Source of the DNA: Anisodus tanguticus
Taxonomy: Eukaryota > Streptophyta > Magnoliopsida > Solanales > Solanaceae
Direction of reading: 5' to 3'
Assembly (NCBI GenBank): GCA_034509755.1
Contig: CM067545.1
Location: 48,043,062 to 48,107,061, forward strand
Length of the DNA stretch: 64,000 nt
This document shows positions 55,133-64,000 of the stretch, piece by piece (the stretch's first letter is position 1; each line of letters starts with the position of its first letter). Made by a program: the position numbers and the translations under genes. Below the pieces are notes generated by a model. That model was given only the letters and a program-made list of their open reading frames with translations. It searched no databases and was not told where the DNA came from.

Positions 55133-55453
55133 AATATTAAGCTAAATACTACAGTAATAAATTATTTTCAAATGATTACCTTTCGAAAGCTTAAAACATC
55201 CCAAGCGATATGAGACCACCTTACCTTTAAAATACAATAATGAAGATTGAAGAGAACACAAAACTTAACTGCTTAGTCCTTTTCAAACCTTCACATTTAT
55301 GCGAAATATAAAATGAATTTGATAATGAAATGGACATTACGCCTAACTCAACAACAAAAGCTAGCTCAAGAGGTGAAGATTGTCCAAATCATATAAAGAG
55401 AGCAAGTCCCCCATTCCTTAACTGATGCGGGAGACTCAACAGAATTGAATACA
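55133..55453. other. Short non-genic spacer
   Basis: Nothing recognisable between the Ty3 LTR and the MITE border. Confidence 0.5.
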
Positions 55454-55883
55454 ATAAAAGGCTCATTTGGTATGCGGGATAAGAGCAATGCACGGAATAA
55501 ATTGCGAGATTATTTTATCTTGCATATGTTTGATTGGTGGGACAAGCGATAACAATCCCATAAAATGTACTAAAATGTTTTTTTGGTCAACTGAACATTT
55601 TATTGATTTTCTCCTCTTGTAACAACACAGACAATCTTTCTAACTTACAAAATCAGAAGAAGCAAAAAGAAAAGAAAGCAAATCAGACCAACAAAACATC
55701 AAAATGGTCCTAACTACTGTCTTCCATGCCTGCCTATGTGTATAACTCCTCTATCCTATCTTTATAATTTTTCCTCATATACAGTATATCAAAAGTTCTA
55801 TGTCTGCACTCCATTTGCACTTGGCTGCTCATCAGTTGGGGTCTAAGTACTCTATGGTTCCAAAGTGCTTCATTTTTAGCCAT

Positions 55884-58800
55884 TCATATGTAGTAAATTA
55901 CTGCAGTGATAATTGCACATAAGAAGGCTTTGCTGATCTTCCCTTTAGCCCTCCTTGCAATGCTCCTCCATATACCTTGGATATCATATCTGCTAATATG
56001 TATGTGCAACCAGTTCATTATGTCCCTTAAGCATGCTTGTGAGAATGCACAATTGAAGAAAAGGTGCTCAATTGTCTCAACTTGGTCTCTACATAGCAAA
56101 CATGTTTCCTCTTGGCATATACCCATTCTTACCAATCTATCCCTTGTCAATAGTCTTTTATGCATTGTCAGCCAGCATATAAAGCTATGTTTAGGGATGT
56201 TTGCAGTTTTCCAAACCCCTCTCCACTAGGGTCATTCAGTGCCATCCTCCTTCCTCTATTGGTATCCACTTTTTAGTGTGTACTTTCCTCCTCCTTTGAG
56301 TCATCCATTCTGTATATATTCAGCTTCAAATTTGCTTCTTAACTTGAATATTTTCTTCCAATACCAGCAGTTGTCCTGAGGAGGTTGGTATTGCCACCAG
56401 TTTGCTCAAGTATATGTGGTTCACCCATGTAACCCACAAATTATCAGTCTTGCTTGCTATGTTCCAAATGTACTTTGCCACAGCTGCCTCATTCCACACA
56501 TAACAGTCCTTCACCCCCGATCCTCTTTCTCTCTTTGGTCTGCATACAATATGTCGTCTATTAGAGGTGATTTCCCAGTTTGTACATGACCACTCCATAT
56601 AAAGTTTCTACAAACAACAACAATTTCCTTCATGACCCCCTTTGGTAATAAGAATATGGATGACCAGTAAGCATGAATTTGCATTAGGGCCGAATTCACT
56701 AGTTGTACCCTTCCTGCATATGATAGATTCCTACATCCCTATGTCTTCACTTTAGCAACCATTTTATCTACCAACATCTGACATTCTACTGCTAAAAATC
56801 TTTTGGATGATATGGAAAACCCAAATATATGAATGGGAACTTCCTTTTTGAATATTCAGTCAGCTCACATAAGTTATCTACCATATGTGTAGGCATGTTA
56901 GCAGAGAATATATATAATATTTAGCATTGTAAGTAGTGAGCCCAGATGCCACTGAGAAAGTTTTCAGACCCCTTAGCATTAGCACCACTGGTATGGATTC
57001 CCCTTTGCTAAAAATGAACATGTTATCAGCAAAGCAAAGATGATTCAGTTTCACGCTCCTGCATTTGGTGTGATATTCAAACCCCTCTTGTTCAGCCACC
57101 CATTGTATGATCCTTGTAAAGTAACTCATCTTAGGCTCTTTTTCCCATTATATTGTCATGTAATCCCCCATTTAGAGCTATAGTGTACTGGGTAGTAGTC
57201 ACACATTTCATTACCCATCTAATAAACTTGTGTGGGAAATTCAAACCATGCAGCATCTCCTCCATAAAACCCCAACTCCACAAAATCATAGGCCTTTCTC
57301 AGATCAATTTTATTAAGCGGCTCCTGATTGTGTTTTTCCCAGTAACAAAGGCACTTTGATTTTCTGAGATTATACTTGGTAGTACTTAGTCTGTTACACA
57401 TCATCTTGAATATGATCTTATATGTGGTATTGCAGCAAGCTATTGGTATGTTGTCCAACACTGTATCAACATAAGTGCTTTTTGGAATCAGTTATGACTA
57501 TTATTTACCCCTTTCAGCATCTTTCCTGATTCAAAAAACTCCAGCACCCCATCTATTAGTTCATGTTTTACAATTTCCCAGCTGTCTTTAAAAAAATAGC
57601 TTCCACATTCATCCAAGCCAGGGGCCTTGTCACCATCAATTGCCCATAAATCTAACTCGATTTCTTTCTCTGTGAATTTATCAGTCAGTCTCCTTCTTTG
57701 TTCATCAGTAACCCGGCGCCTCTTCTTATGATATCACTACTAGCATGTTGCCTATGCTCATTGCTAGTCCCCAAAAGCTTTTTATAGTAGTCAATGAAGG
57801 CAGTAGCAACCCCTTCCATATCTGTTTTTAGACTCTCATCTTTTGCTTTGATTGAGAAGATTCTATTGTGTGTCCTTGCTTTTAACACACTATGATAGAA
57901 CCTTGTATTTTGATCCCCTTTGAGTCATTGCACTTTACTTCCATGTCTCAGGAACTGTTCCCTAGCCTTATTCAGTCTTACCTCTTGTTCAATCAGTGCA
58001 CCATTCATGGGATCATTTTGGATGTTATTCTGGGATTGCATCAATTCTTTCATAGCTTTCTCAGCCTGTAGCTCAATATCACTGAATTGTCTTTGTTGAG
58101 CTTATAAACTACACTTTTAAGCCTGTTTAATTTTTCCACTACTTGGAATATTTTCCTACCAGGTGCTATAGTTTCCCAGCTTGCTTTTACTTTTTCTTTG
58201 TACTCAGAAACCACACTCCACATATTGATACTTGAATTGCTTCCTGCCATGTGTCCTATTTTCCCAGTTGATGATACCAGGGCAATGGTCAAAAACACCT
58301 TCATTCTTGAAGTGCATCTCTGATACTGGCAGTTGAGTGACTCAATCATTGTTTACTAGGACTCTATCAATCCTACTTACCACCCTATCCTCTACCTTTT
58401 GTTTGTACTCCAGGTGAAGAATGCTCCTGATGATCTCAAATCTTTTAGTTCTGTATCTTCCACACATTTTCTAAATCTCTAAGTTCAGCAAGTGTTACTG
58501 GACTTTTAATCCTTTCTTCCCTGTGTAGAATGCAATTGAAATCACCCATTACTGCCCAGGGTCCTTGGACAGTTCAGACAAGCTTCTAATCTCCTTTCAT
58601 AGCTCTCTTCTTAAGGCATTATCATTGTACACATACACGATAGTCACATTAAACATGTTGCCCATACCTTTATATTTCACTCTACAGTGGATCAGTTGTG
58701 CAGTAACTAGACCAATTCTACTTCATATATTCTAGGCTTTCATAGAACCCATATTCTTCCTCCAGGGTATTCTGAGAGGTTTGTTGTAAAAGACCAACCA

Positions 58801-59000
58801 TTATAAAGAATATAAAAAGCATGTTGGGCTTTTGTTCTCTTAATCTTTGTTTCCAGAAGCCCAAATAGGCTCAACTTGGAGTTATGCATAAACACCTGCA
58901 TCTCCAGTTGTTTAGGTGCTCTATTTAGATCTCTGGTATTCCAAAAGCCTATATTATCCATGGGGATGGGATGCCCCCCAATCTTCCCCTTTTCAGGCAC
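55884..59000 (-). pseudogene. LINE ORF2 remnants: endonuclease, RT, zinc-binding domain
   Basis: NIGFWNTRDLNRAPKQ and LFGLLETKIK open the AP endonuclease (59000-58740). RT pieces are at 57888-57685, 57461-57219 (KIDLRKAYD) and 57129-56878, where the catalytic FADD is FADN. LPKGVMKEIVVVCRNFIWSG lies between RT and the end. The C-terminal zf-RVT domain reads DRLVRMGICQEETCLLC and VETIEHLFFNCAFSQ (56165-55884). About seven frames are involved, so the copy is dead. Confidence 0.82.
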
Positions 59001-59066
59001 CTCTCATTCCTCTACTATTTTGCTAGTGCTTTCTTGCCTTTGTGAACTGTCATTACTCATTTCCTC

Positions 59067-60366
59067 CTATACTCCACTTGAACTACATTGCCCCTCCTCT
59101 TTCTCATCTTGTCTATCTGCATTCAGTGGTAAAAATGCATTACTGGTATTCACTACTGCCTTAGTGACGCTTTTCTGTTGTCCCTTTGGAGGGGCAGTTT
59201 TGTATTGTGGTTGCTTTGTCTCTACTACTTTGTATTTCCCTGGTTGCTCAATCTTCTTCGTTGTTTCATTAGCATCTTTTTGTTGTCCCACTTTCAACCT
59301 TTCAACCCATGCTTCATTTCTTTTCTGCCTTCTATAGTCACCCACTTTATGCCTAAAGTTTTTACATCTTATGCACATTACAGACTTCCATTCACACTCC
59401 ACTTCTTGCTCAATTATTCTCTAATATTCATTCTCAAACAGTATTTTAGATGGATGTGTTTTATTTAATGGCATTTCCACCAAGATTCTTGCAAATGTGA
59501 GCATGTTCCTTTGTGTTGTAGCCTTATCTGCTTTTAAAGGGTTCCCAATCAAACTAGCTATCTTAGTTAATGCACCTTTGCCCCAATACTTGATATCTAA
59601 CCCTGATAGTCTGATCCACACTGGTACTTTATACATGGTTCCCTTTGTAATATCAATTTCAGATCTTCATGGCTTCACCACTATTGATTTTCTATCAAAC
59701 ATCTGCACTCTTTGTTCCACTGGTTGCCCTCTACTCTCTACACTATGAAACCTTACTAGGAATACATCTCTATTCACCATTGCTACTTTGTATACACCCA
59801 ACCCCTTCCATATTCTACCAAAATACCCCTCCATGACACTTTGTGGTGGATTCGACCCTAGCACATAGCGAACAACAACAGTACTCCAATACTCCACTTC
59901 TTCTTTAATGTCATCTAGGGTTATTTTCACATTAACTGGTGTCCCTCCCCCCCCCCCCCCCAGTTAGGTCAATCCCTCATCAATTGGAATGTCCTCCACC
60001 ACCTTACTCCATGAATTCACCGAGTTCAATTCTAGGGTTTGAGTCTTACCAGAGTTCGGGTCCCCATTTCCTCATCCTTTGCCAAGATTCCTTCGCAGAA
60101 CTTTGTGGCTGCTCTATCACTACGTTGTTGCTTTCATTTGGAGTGTTTAACGATGTTTTGTTCTGGCTCAGCATGAACGGTACTATTCCTTGTATGACAT
60201 TGACATTTTTCGTTTTCCTGGCATCAATTGTTTGGGGTACCGCTCGTTTTCCCATCCTTACATTTGAATTAGATGTCATTGTTGGTCCTCTTTGCCCAAC
60301 TTCAACATTCATGGTATTAGTTTGGATATGTTGTCCTTTCCCCACAGTTTTGGATTTCTTAGCCAT
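59067..60366 (-). pseudogene. LINE ORF1 remnants
   Basis: Frames 60366-60046, 59930-59667, 59636-59421 and 59402-59067 follow each other. VPVWIRLSGLDIKYWGKGAL and ALTKIASLIGNPL match the DUF4283-type region of plant LINE ORF1, and VMCIRCKNFRHKVGDY is a degenerate CCHC knuckle (its spacing is kept, one His is His). A run of 16 C lies near 59946. Function would be RNA binding in the LINE particle. Confidence 0.75.
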
Positions 60367-60518
60367 TTCAGTGATCGCCGGTGGTCAATTCTGGTGACCT
60401 AATCTTCACATGTACTAAAATTAAATATTGGGATGAGCCATTTGTCAATTCCATATAGAATGTGAAATAGCTAATAATGCTCATCTATCCCGTCCCGCGT
60501 ACCAAACGAGTTATAAAA

Positions 60519-61188
60519 AAATGTAACTACTACTGGTGTTAGTTGGACTTTGTACTAGTAATAATTGTCAAATAGAGAAAAGGAACAAGCAGTTACACTA
60601 AGAAATCTAGATCCATTTAAATATTTTGGGTTTTAAAAGTGGTTTAAATGAATCTTGAAAAATAAATTTGAAAATTTATGTTAGACACATTCTTGATAAC
60701 CTATTTTCTTGGTCTTAATAAACACTTTTCAAAAACACTCAAAAGAAGTGTTTTAACTTTTCAATAACTACTCGTGACCAGAAGTTTGAGTTTTGTATAA
60801 ATATGTCCAGAAGTGGGTGGAGTGGATAAAAAGTAGGTATATTTTCATATAAGGCTTTTATATTGCAAAATATGGCCTTTAATTTGTAACTAAATTATAC
60901 ACTTAGTTTCATGAGTTGTCTTGATGCCAAAAGACCCTATTTCTTCCTGTAGTCAAACTTCTCTGTAAAGTGACATTTGTTCAGATATTTTTTAGCTTCT
61001 ATATATAGAGAAGTGTTGTTATAAGGAATGTACGATATAACACAACATGAAAAATCAAATTTCAAAAATAAACTTGATTGTTGTGATGTAATGTCGTTAA
61101 TGGATAACTGTTATAAAGAGATCTGATTGTATATATAAATTTGATTAACTTATAGTTTACATGATCACAATCTTTAGAGAAGAACATG
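60519..61188. other. Probable 3' flank of the pectinesterase gene
   Basis: No gene is visible. On the minus strand it follows the stop codon at 61189 and should include the 3' untranslated region; polyadenylation-like A/T-rich stretches are present but not decisive. Confidence 0.4.
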
Positions 61189-64000
61189 TTAACAAGAAGA
61201 TGGAGGTATCCACTTATCACCTTGAATGAAATTCCTCACTGAATAAGAATCAACATGTTCAGCTGAAATTTGATTACTCCATGTTACTCTCCCTGTTACA
61301 TTAGCCCCAACACCACTACTATTAAATTCGCCATAATAAAGCGTCTCCAACGCAAACTTACCGTTCCATGGCATCCAGCCCTCAGGGCGGACTAAATCCT
61401 CCAAATTACAATTTATAAAAATCGTCCTCGAGTACTCCTTCCAAGGCCTCCCGAGGAAATTCTTATGCAATTTCGGATTACTATGGTACAAATTCATGTA
61501 CTCTTCCGTTCCATTGATGGAACAATTTTGGAAGACGAATCCAGTTGATTGTCCAGGGTCTAACCTACCATGAGCCGTTACTGAATTAGTTTCACCTTTT
61601 TCAGGGTTGAGTAATCGAGGAGTGACTAGGATGTGACAGTCCTGGAAGAATGCAGCCGCGTTACCAAAAATGAAGTCTACATTCCCCTGAACGCGACATG
61701 ATTGGTAGTACTGGCGTAAAGATTGGGTGTAGAGAGTGTCTTGATTTCCGAGGAACTCGCAGTTTTGGATTACGGAGAGGTCGCTGTCGGATCGGAACGC
61801 TACTGCTTGTGCAGCTCCAATACCGGCTGTGTTTTGGATTGTTAGGCCACTGGCCATGAATCCATCACCACTTACTCCTGTTTTAGATAAAAATGAAAGA
61901 AGAACTCAACCACCAAAAGATATTCAAGTTATATACATAGCTCTAGGAGTGATTAGTGTAACAGTTCGTGACTTTGAGGAATTAAAGAAATGCAATCTTT
62001 AATTCACCAAATAAAATACAGAGATTTTATAACTTCATTATATTTGATAAAGATAAAATGGTTTCAAGTTCTTATTGTAAGAGTAGTATTCGGGCCTTAT
62101 CAACTATTTCATCGGATGCTTGTTATCTCTCACCAATACATGTATTGAGTAACTCTATCCAATAACGCTTAGATAGTTAGATGGGAAAAAATCAACTAAC
62201 ACTTTTTTGAAATTTCAGTAAGATAATTAGAAGATGGTATATATTTTCTTCATACTGTAGCATCTTCCTGGTATGTTTTTTTTCTCATCAATGAGAAATA
62301 AAAAGTCTCCAACTTTTTTGGAATTGAGGCACAATAATAGCAATGAAAAAGAAAAATTCGTCACATTTTTATAAAAAAAAAATCTTTTTAGTTTTAAATC
62401 TTTGTTTGGGACCTTAATCAAGATATAGTCAACGAGCCAAAGTCAAACCATCTCTTTTTACTTGCAAGAAACCGTTGCCACATGCGGTACCTCACTCTTA
62501 ATATTGAGAGGGCGTTTTGTTTGAAATCAGAATATTTTAAGATTATATTTTATGGATTAAAATTAAGATTATAATCTGGATAATGTATTCCCTTGAGATA
62601 AGTTATTCATATAATTATTTATTTTAATATTTTTTTTAATTAATATCTCCAATTAAATATGAGATAAATTTAATCTCAAACTTTCGAACCGCAATAATCC
62701 ATCTAATTCCTTTAACCAAACGACCCAGTATATTAAAAGTGGTACTTGTATTAATATAAACTACCATACTAATATTTTCGAAGTGAAGTAGGACTACTGT
62801 AAAGACAAAGTTTACCTTTTATTTGACTATTTATAAGTTAGTAGTAGACAATGGAAGTAATATTAAGCTTCAACTCTTTCGTCAGACCAAAATTCTCAAG
62901 TTAGTAAACTATTTGAAACAAATGATTGATTAAAGGGAGGAAATTTTTTTATCCAGCCATGCAAAGCTTATCAGCTTTGATTCCTTTGAATGTAACAAAA
63001 CAGTACGACAACAACAATCAGACAAACTAATACTTAGTAACTACAAATTGGCTGCTTCTAATCATTCTGGCCGTCCTAAATTAAAACATTATAATTTCCT
63101 CTGTTCAAATTACGTGGAGTAATATTTTTAATAGATACTCCATTCGTCTCAATTTATGTACCACCATTTTTTTTACTCTCTCTAAAAAAGAATGTATTTT
63201 TCTTATTTGACAACTATTTAATTACGTCATCTCTATTTTACCCTTGTTAGATCCCCACTTAATTTTGAAGATGCATTATTGTGAAGAAAAATCAACAAAG
63301 TAGACATTAAAGAAATGACAATTTGGTAAACATAACAAAGTCTTCCTTTATTTTTTAAATTTCATGTCCAATCAAATGACGACACATAAATTGGGACAGA
63401 TTGAATACGAAAGAAAGACATACTTATAAAAACTGTGATTTAAAACATGACATCTTATGTTATCAAAGATAAAATCAGAAGTTTAAAGTTAGATTTTTTT
63501 AAATATATACTTAAATAATATTCATTTTTTACATTTATTTTTAAAAAAGTGTCTCATGAGATAATTCACTTACCAACTGTAGCAGATTCATAAGTGGTCA
63601 TTCCAGGCATTAGGCCAACACTCAGCGACCCTGTAATGACGGTTTTGCCCATCCCATCTCCCAAAAATACCACATTCCTCTTCTCCAACGGTACCCGAAC
63701 TATCTCATCATACAACCCGGCTTTGATCCATATCACAAACTTCCCGGGTCCCAAATTATCAGGTGTCGCATTCACCGCCTCTTGCACCATCTTATAATCA
63801 CACCCACCCGCTTTACAAACCGTCACATTCGGTTTCAAACTCAAACCCGAGGGCACCCCGCCTCTGAACCCGGACACGGAACCCGATCTGGATCCTGATC
63901 CGACTTCCCAAAACCCGTCTCGCTCCGTTTTGGGTGGGCCCCATGACCCGGTTTCATTCCCGTGAATATCATGATTCACCATCATCCATAGCGCATTTGT
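61189..64000 (-). CDS. Pectin methylesterase, type I, 5' end beyond the window
   Basis: Two exons on the minus strand: 64000-63574 (cut by the window edge) and 61877-61189, joined GT-AG in phase at ATV/GV. About 370 residues of the catalytic domain are present, starting with [19 protein letters not shown]. The active site is complete: [15 protein letters not shown] (Gln and Asp), [11 protein letters not shown] (the nucleophile Asp) and [10 protein letters not shown] (Arg and Trp). The end is [10 protein letters not shown]. The enzyme removes methyl groups from homogalacturonan in the cell wall, which changes wall stiffness. A PME-inhibitor-like N-terminal domain and signal peptide would be expected right of 64000. 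The intron is 1.7 kb and carries two MITEs. Confidence 0.93.
62509..62729. mobile_element. MITE-like element in the pectinesterase intron
   Basis: AGGGCGTTTTGTTTGAAAT at the left and TTTAACCAAACGACCC at the right form imperfect inverted ends; A/T-rich 220-base interior. Type not assigned. Confidence 0.5.
63136..63408. mobile_element. Stowaway-type MITE in the pectinesterase intron
   Basis: TACTCCATTCGTCTCAATTTA and, at the other end, TAAATTGGGACAGATTGAATA are the inverted ends. TA flanks fit Tc1/mariner target choice. Length about 270 bases. Confidence 0.72.

Larger units (their letters stand above)
55577..60409 (-). mobile_element. L1-type LINE with 12-bp target duplication
   Basis: ATGTACTAAAAT is present at 55565-55576 and 60410-60421. 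The 3' end on the minus strand finishes in a short A run (seen as TTTTTTT at 55578-55584). The order from the right is ORF1 with an RNA-binding region, endonuclease, RT and a C-terminal zinc-binding domain, the plan of plant L1 LINEs. It is 4833 bases and close to full length, but frames are broken many times. Confidence 0.9.
55460..60512. mobile_element. MITE-like element split by a LINE
   Basis: GGCTCATTTGGTATGCGGGAT at 55460 and its imperfect complement ATCCCGTCCCGCGTACCAAA near 60487-60506 are inverted ends. ATAAAA occurs just outside both (55454-55459, 60513-60518) and may be the target duplication. Without the LINE the element would be about 208 bases. Superfamily not assigned. Confidence 0.6.
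61878..63573 (-). other. Intron of the pectinesterase gene
   Basis: Donor GTAAGT at 63573 and acceptor CAG at 61878 on the minus strand. A/T-rich with two MITE-like elements and no coding sequence. Confidence 0.85.

Noticed and set aside
1..64000. CRISPR arrays, tRNA or rRNA genes
   Set aside because: Only tRNA-derived SINE promoter boxes and tRNA primer sites were found; no cloverleaf gene, no spaced direct repeats of CRISPR type, and this is plant DNA.

Overview
The window is plant nuclear DNA, most likely from the nightshade family (Solanaceae). The signs are plant-type spliced genes (an ATXR5/6-type histone methyltransferase and a type-I pectin methylesterase), a TS-type SINE with its usual 3' end, RTE-type LINE copies with a (TTG)n tail, Stowaway MITEs and a dense mix of Copia and Ty3 elements. 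I cannot name the species from sequence alone.

Layout. 1-1271: 5' part of a minus-strand Copia element (LTR and gag) that runs off the left edge. 1272-6760: gene-poor, with fragments of an L1-type LINE and of a Ty3 LTR. 6761-16838: complete 10-kb minus-strand Sirevirus-like Copia with two about 935-bp LTRs, a 5-bp target duplication (GTGAC), gag, protease, integrase, RT/RNase H and an extra env-position coding region. 16844-18560: tandemly duplicated AT-rich DNA holding a SINE with a 17-bp target duplication. 19183-23082: six-exon plus-strand ATXR5/ATXR6-like gene (PHD finger, PIP box, SET domain), whose reading frame I joined exactly across all five introns. 23857-29765: three diverged copies of a roughly 1.7-2-kb unit, each carrying a TRIM-like LTR miniature, with foldback elements and a TS SINE. 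32.9-34.9 kb: decayed, unrecognised minus-strand gene. 35.1-35.9 kb: 5'-truncated RTE LINE with an 18-bp target duplication. 36.9-37.6 kb: inverted duplication of an F-box-associated gene fragment. 38.0-41.1 kb: minus-strand AIPP2/PAIPP2-like PHD gene with a broken PHD region and an intact 3' half. 43850-48621: complete small Copia element, young LTRs, ruined coding region. 49.3-55.1 kb: 3'-truncated Ty3 element. 55.45-60.5 kb: L1-type LINE inserted inside a MITE-like element. 61189-64000: minus-strand pectin methylesterase, cut by the right edge.

Only two host genes look fully functional where visible (ATXR5/6-like and the pectinesterase). A third, AIPP2-like, is probably a pseudogene or makes a protein without its PHD finger.

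The most unusual signal is in the Sirevirus. A palindromic module, ATGTTG-N6-ATGTTG-N3-CAACAT-N6-CAACAT, recurs with fixed 12-9-12 spacing in the LTRs, in the region downstream of pol, and in linkers between coding domains. The spacings are multiples of three, so the module can sit inside reading frames. This looks like a dispersed, phased protein-binding or hairpin system belonging to the element.
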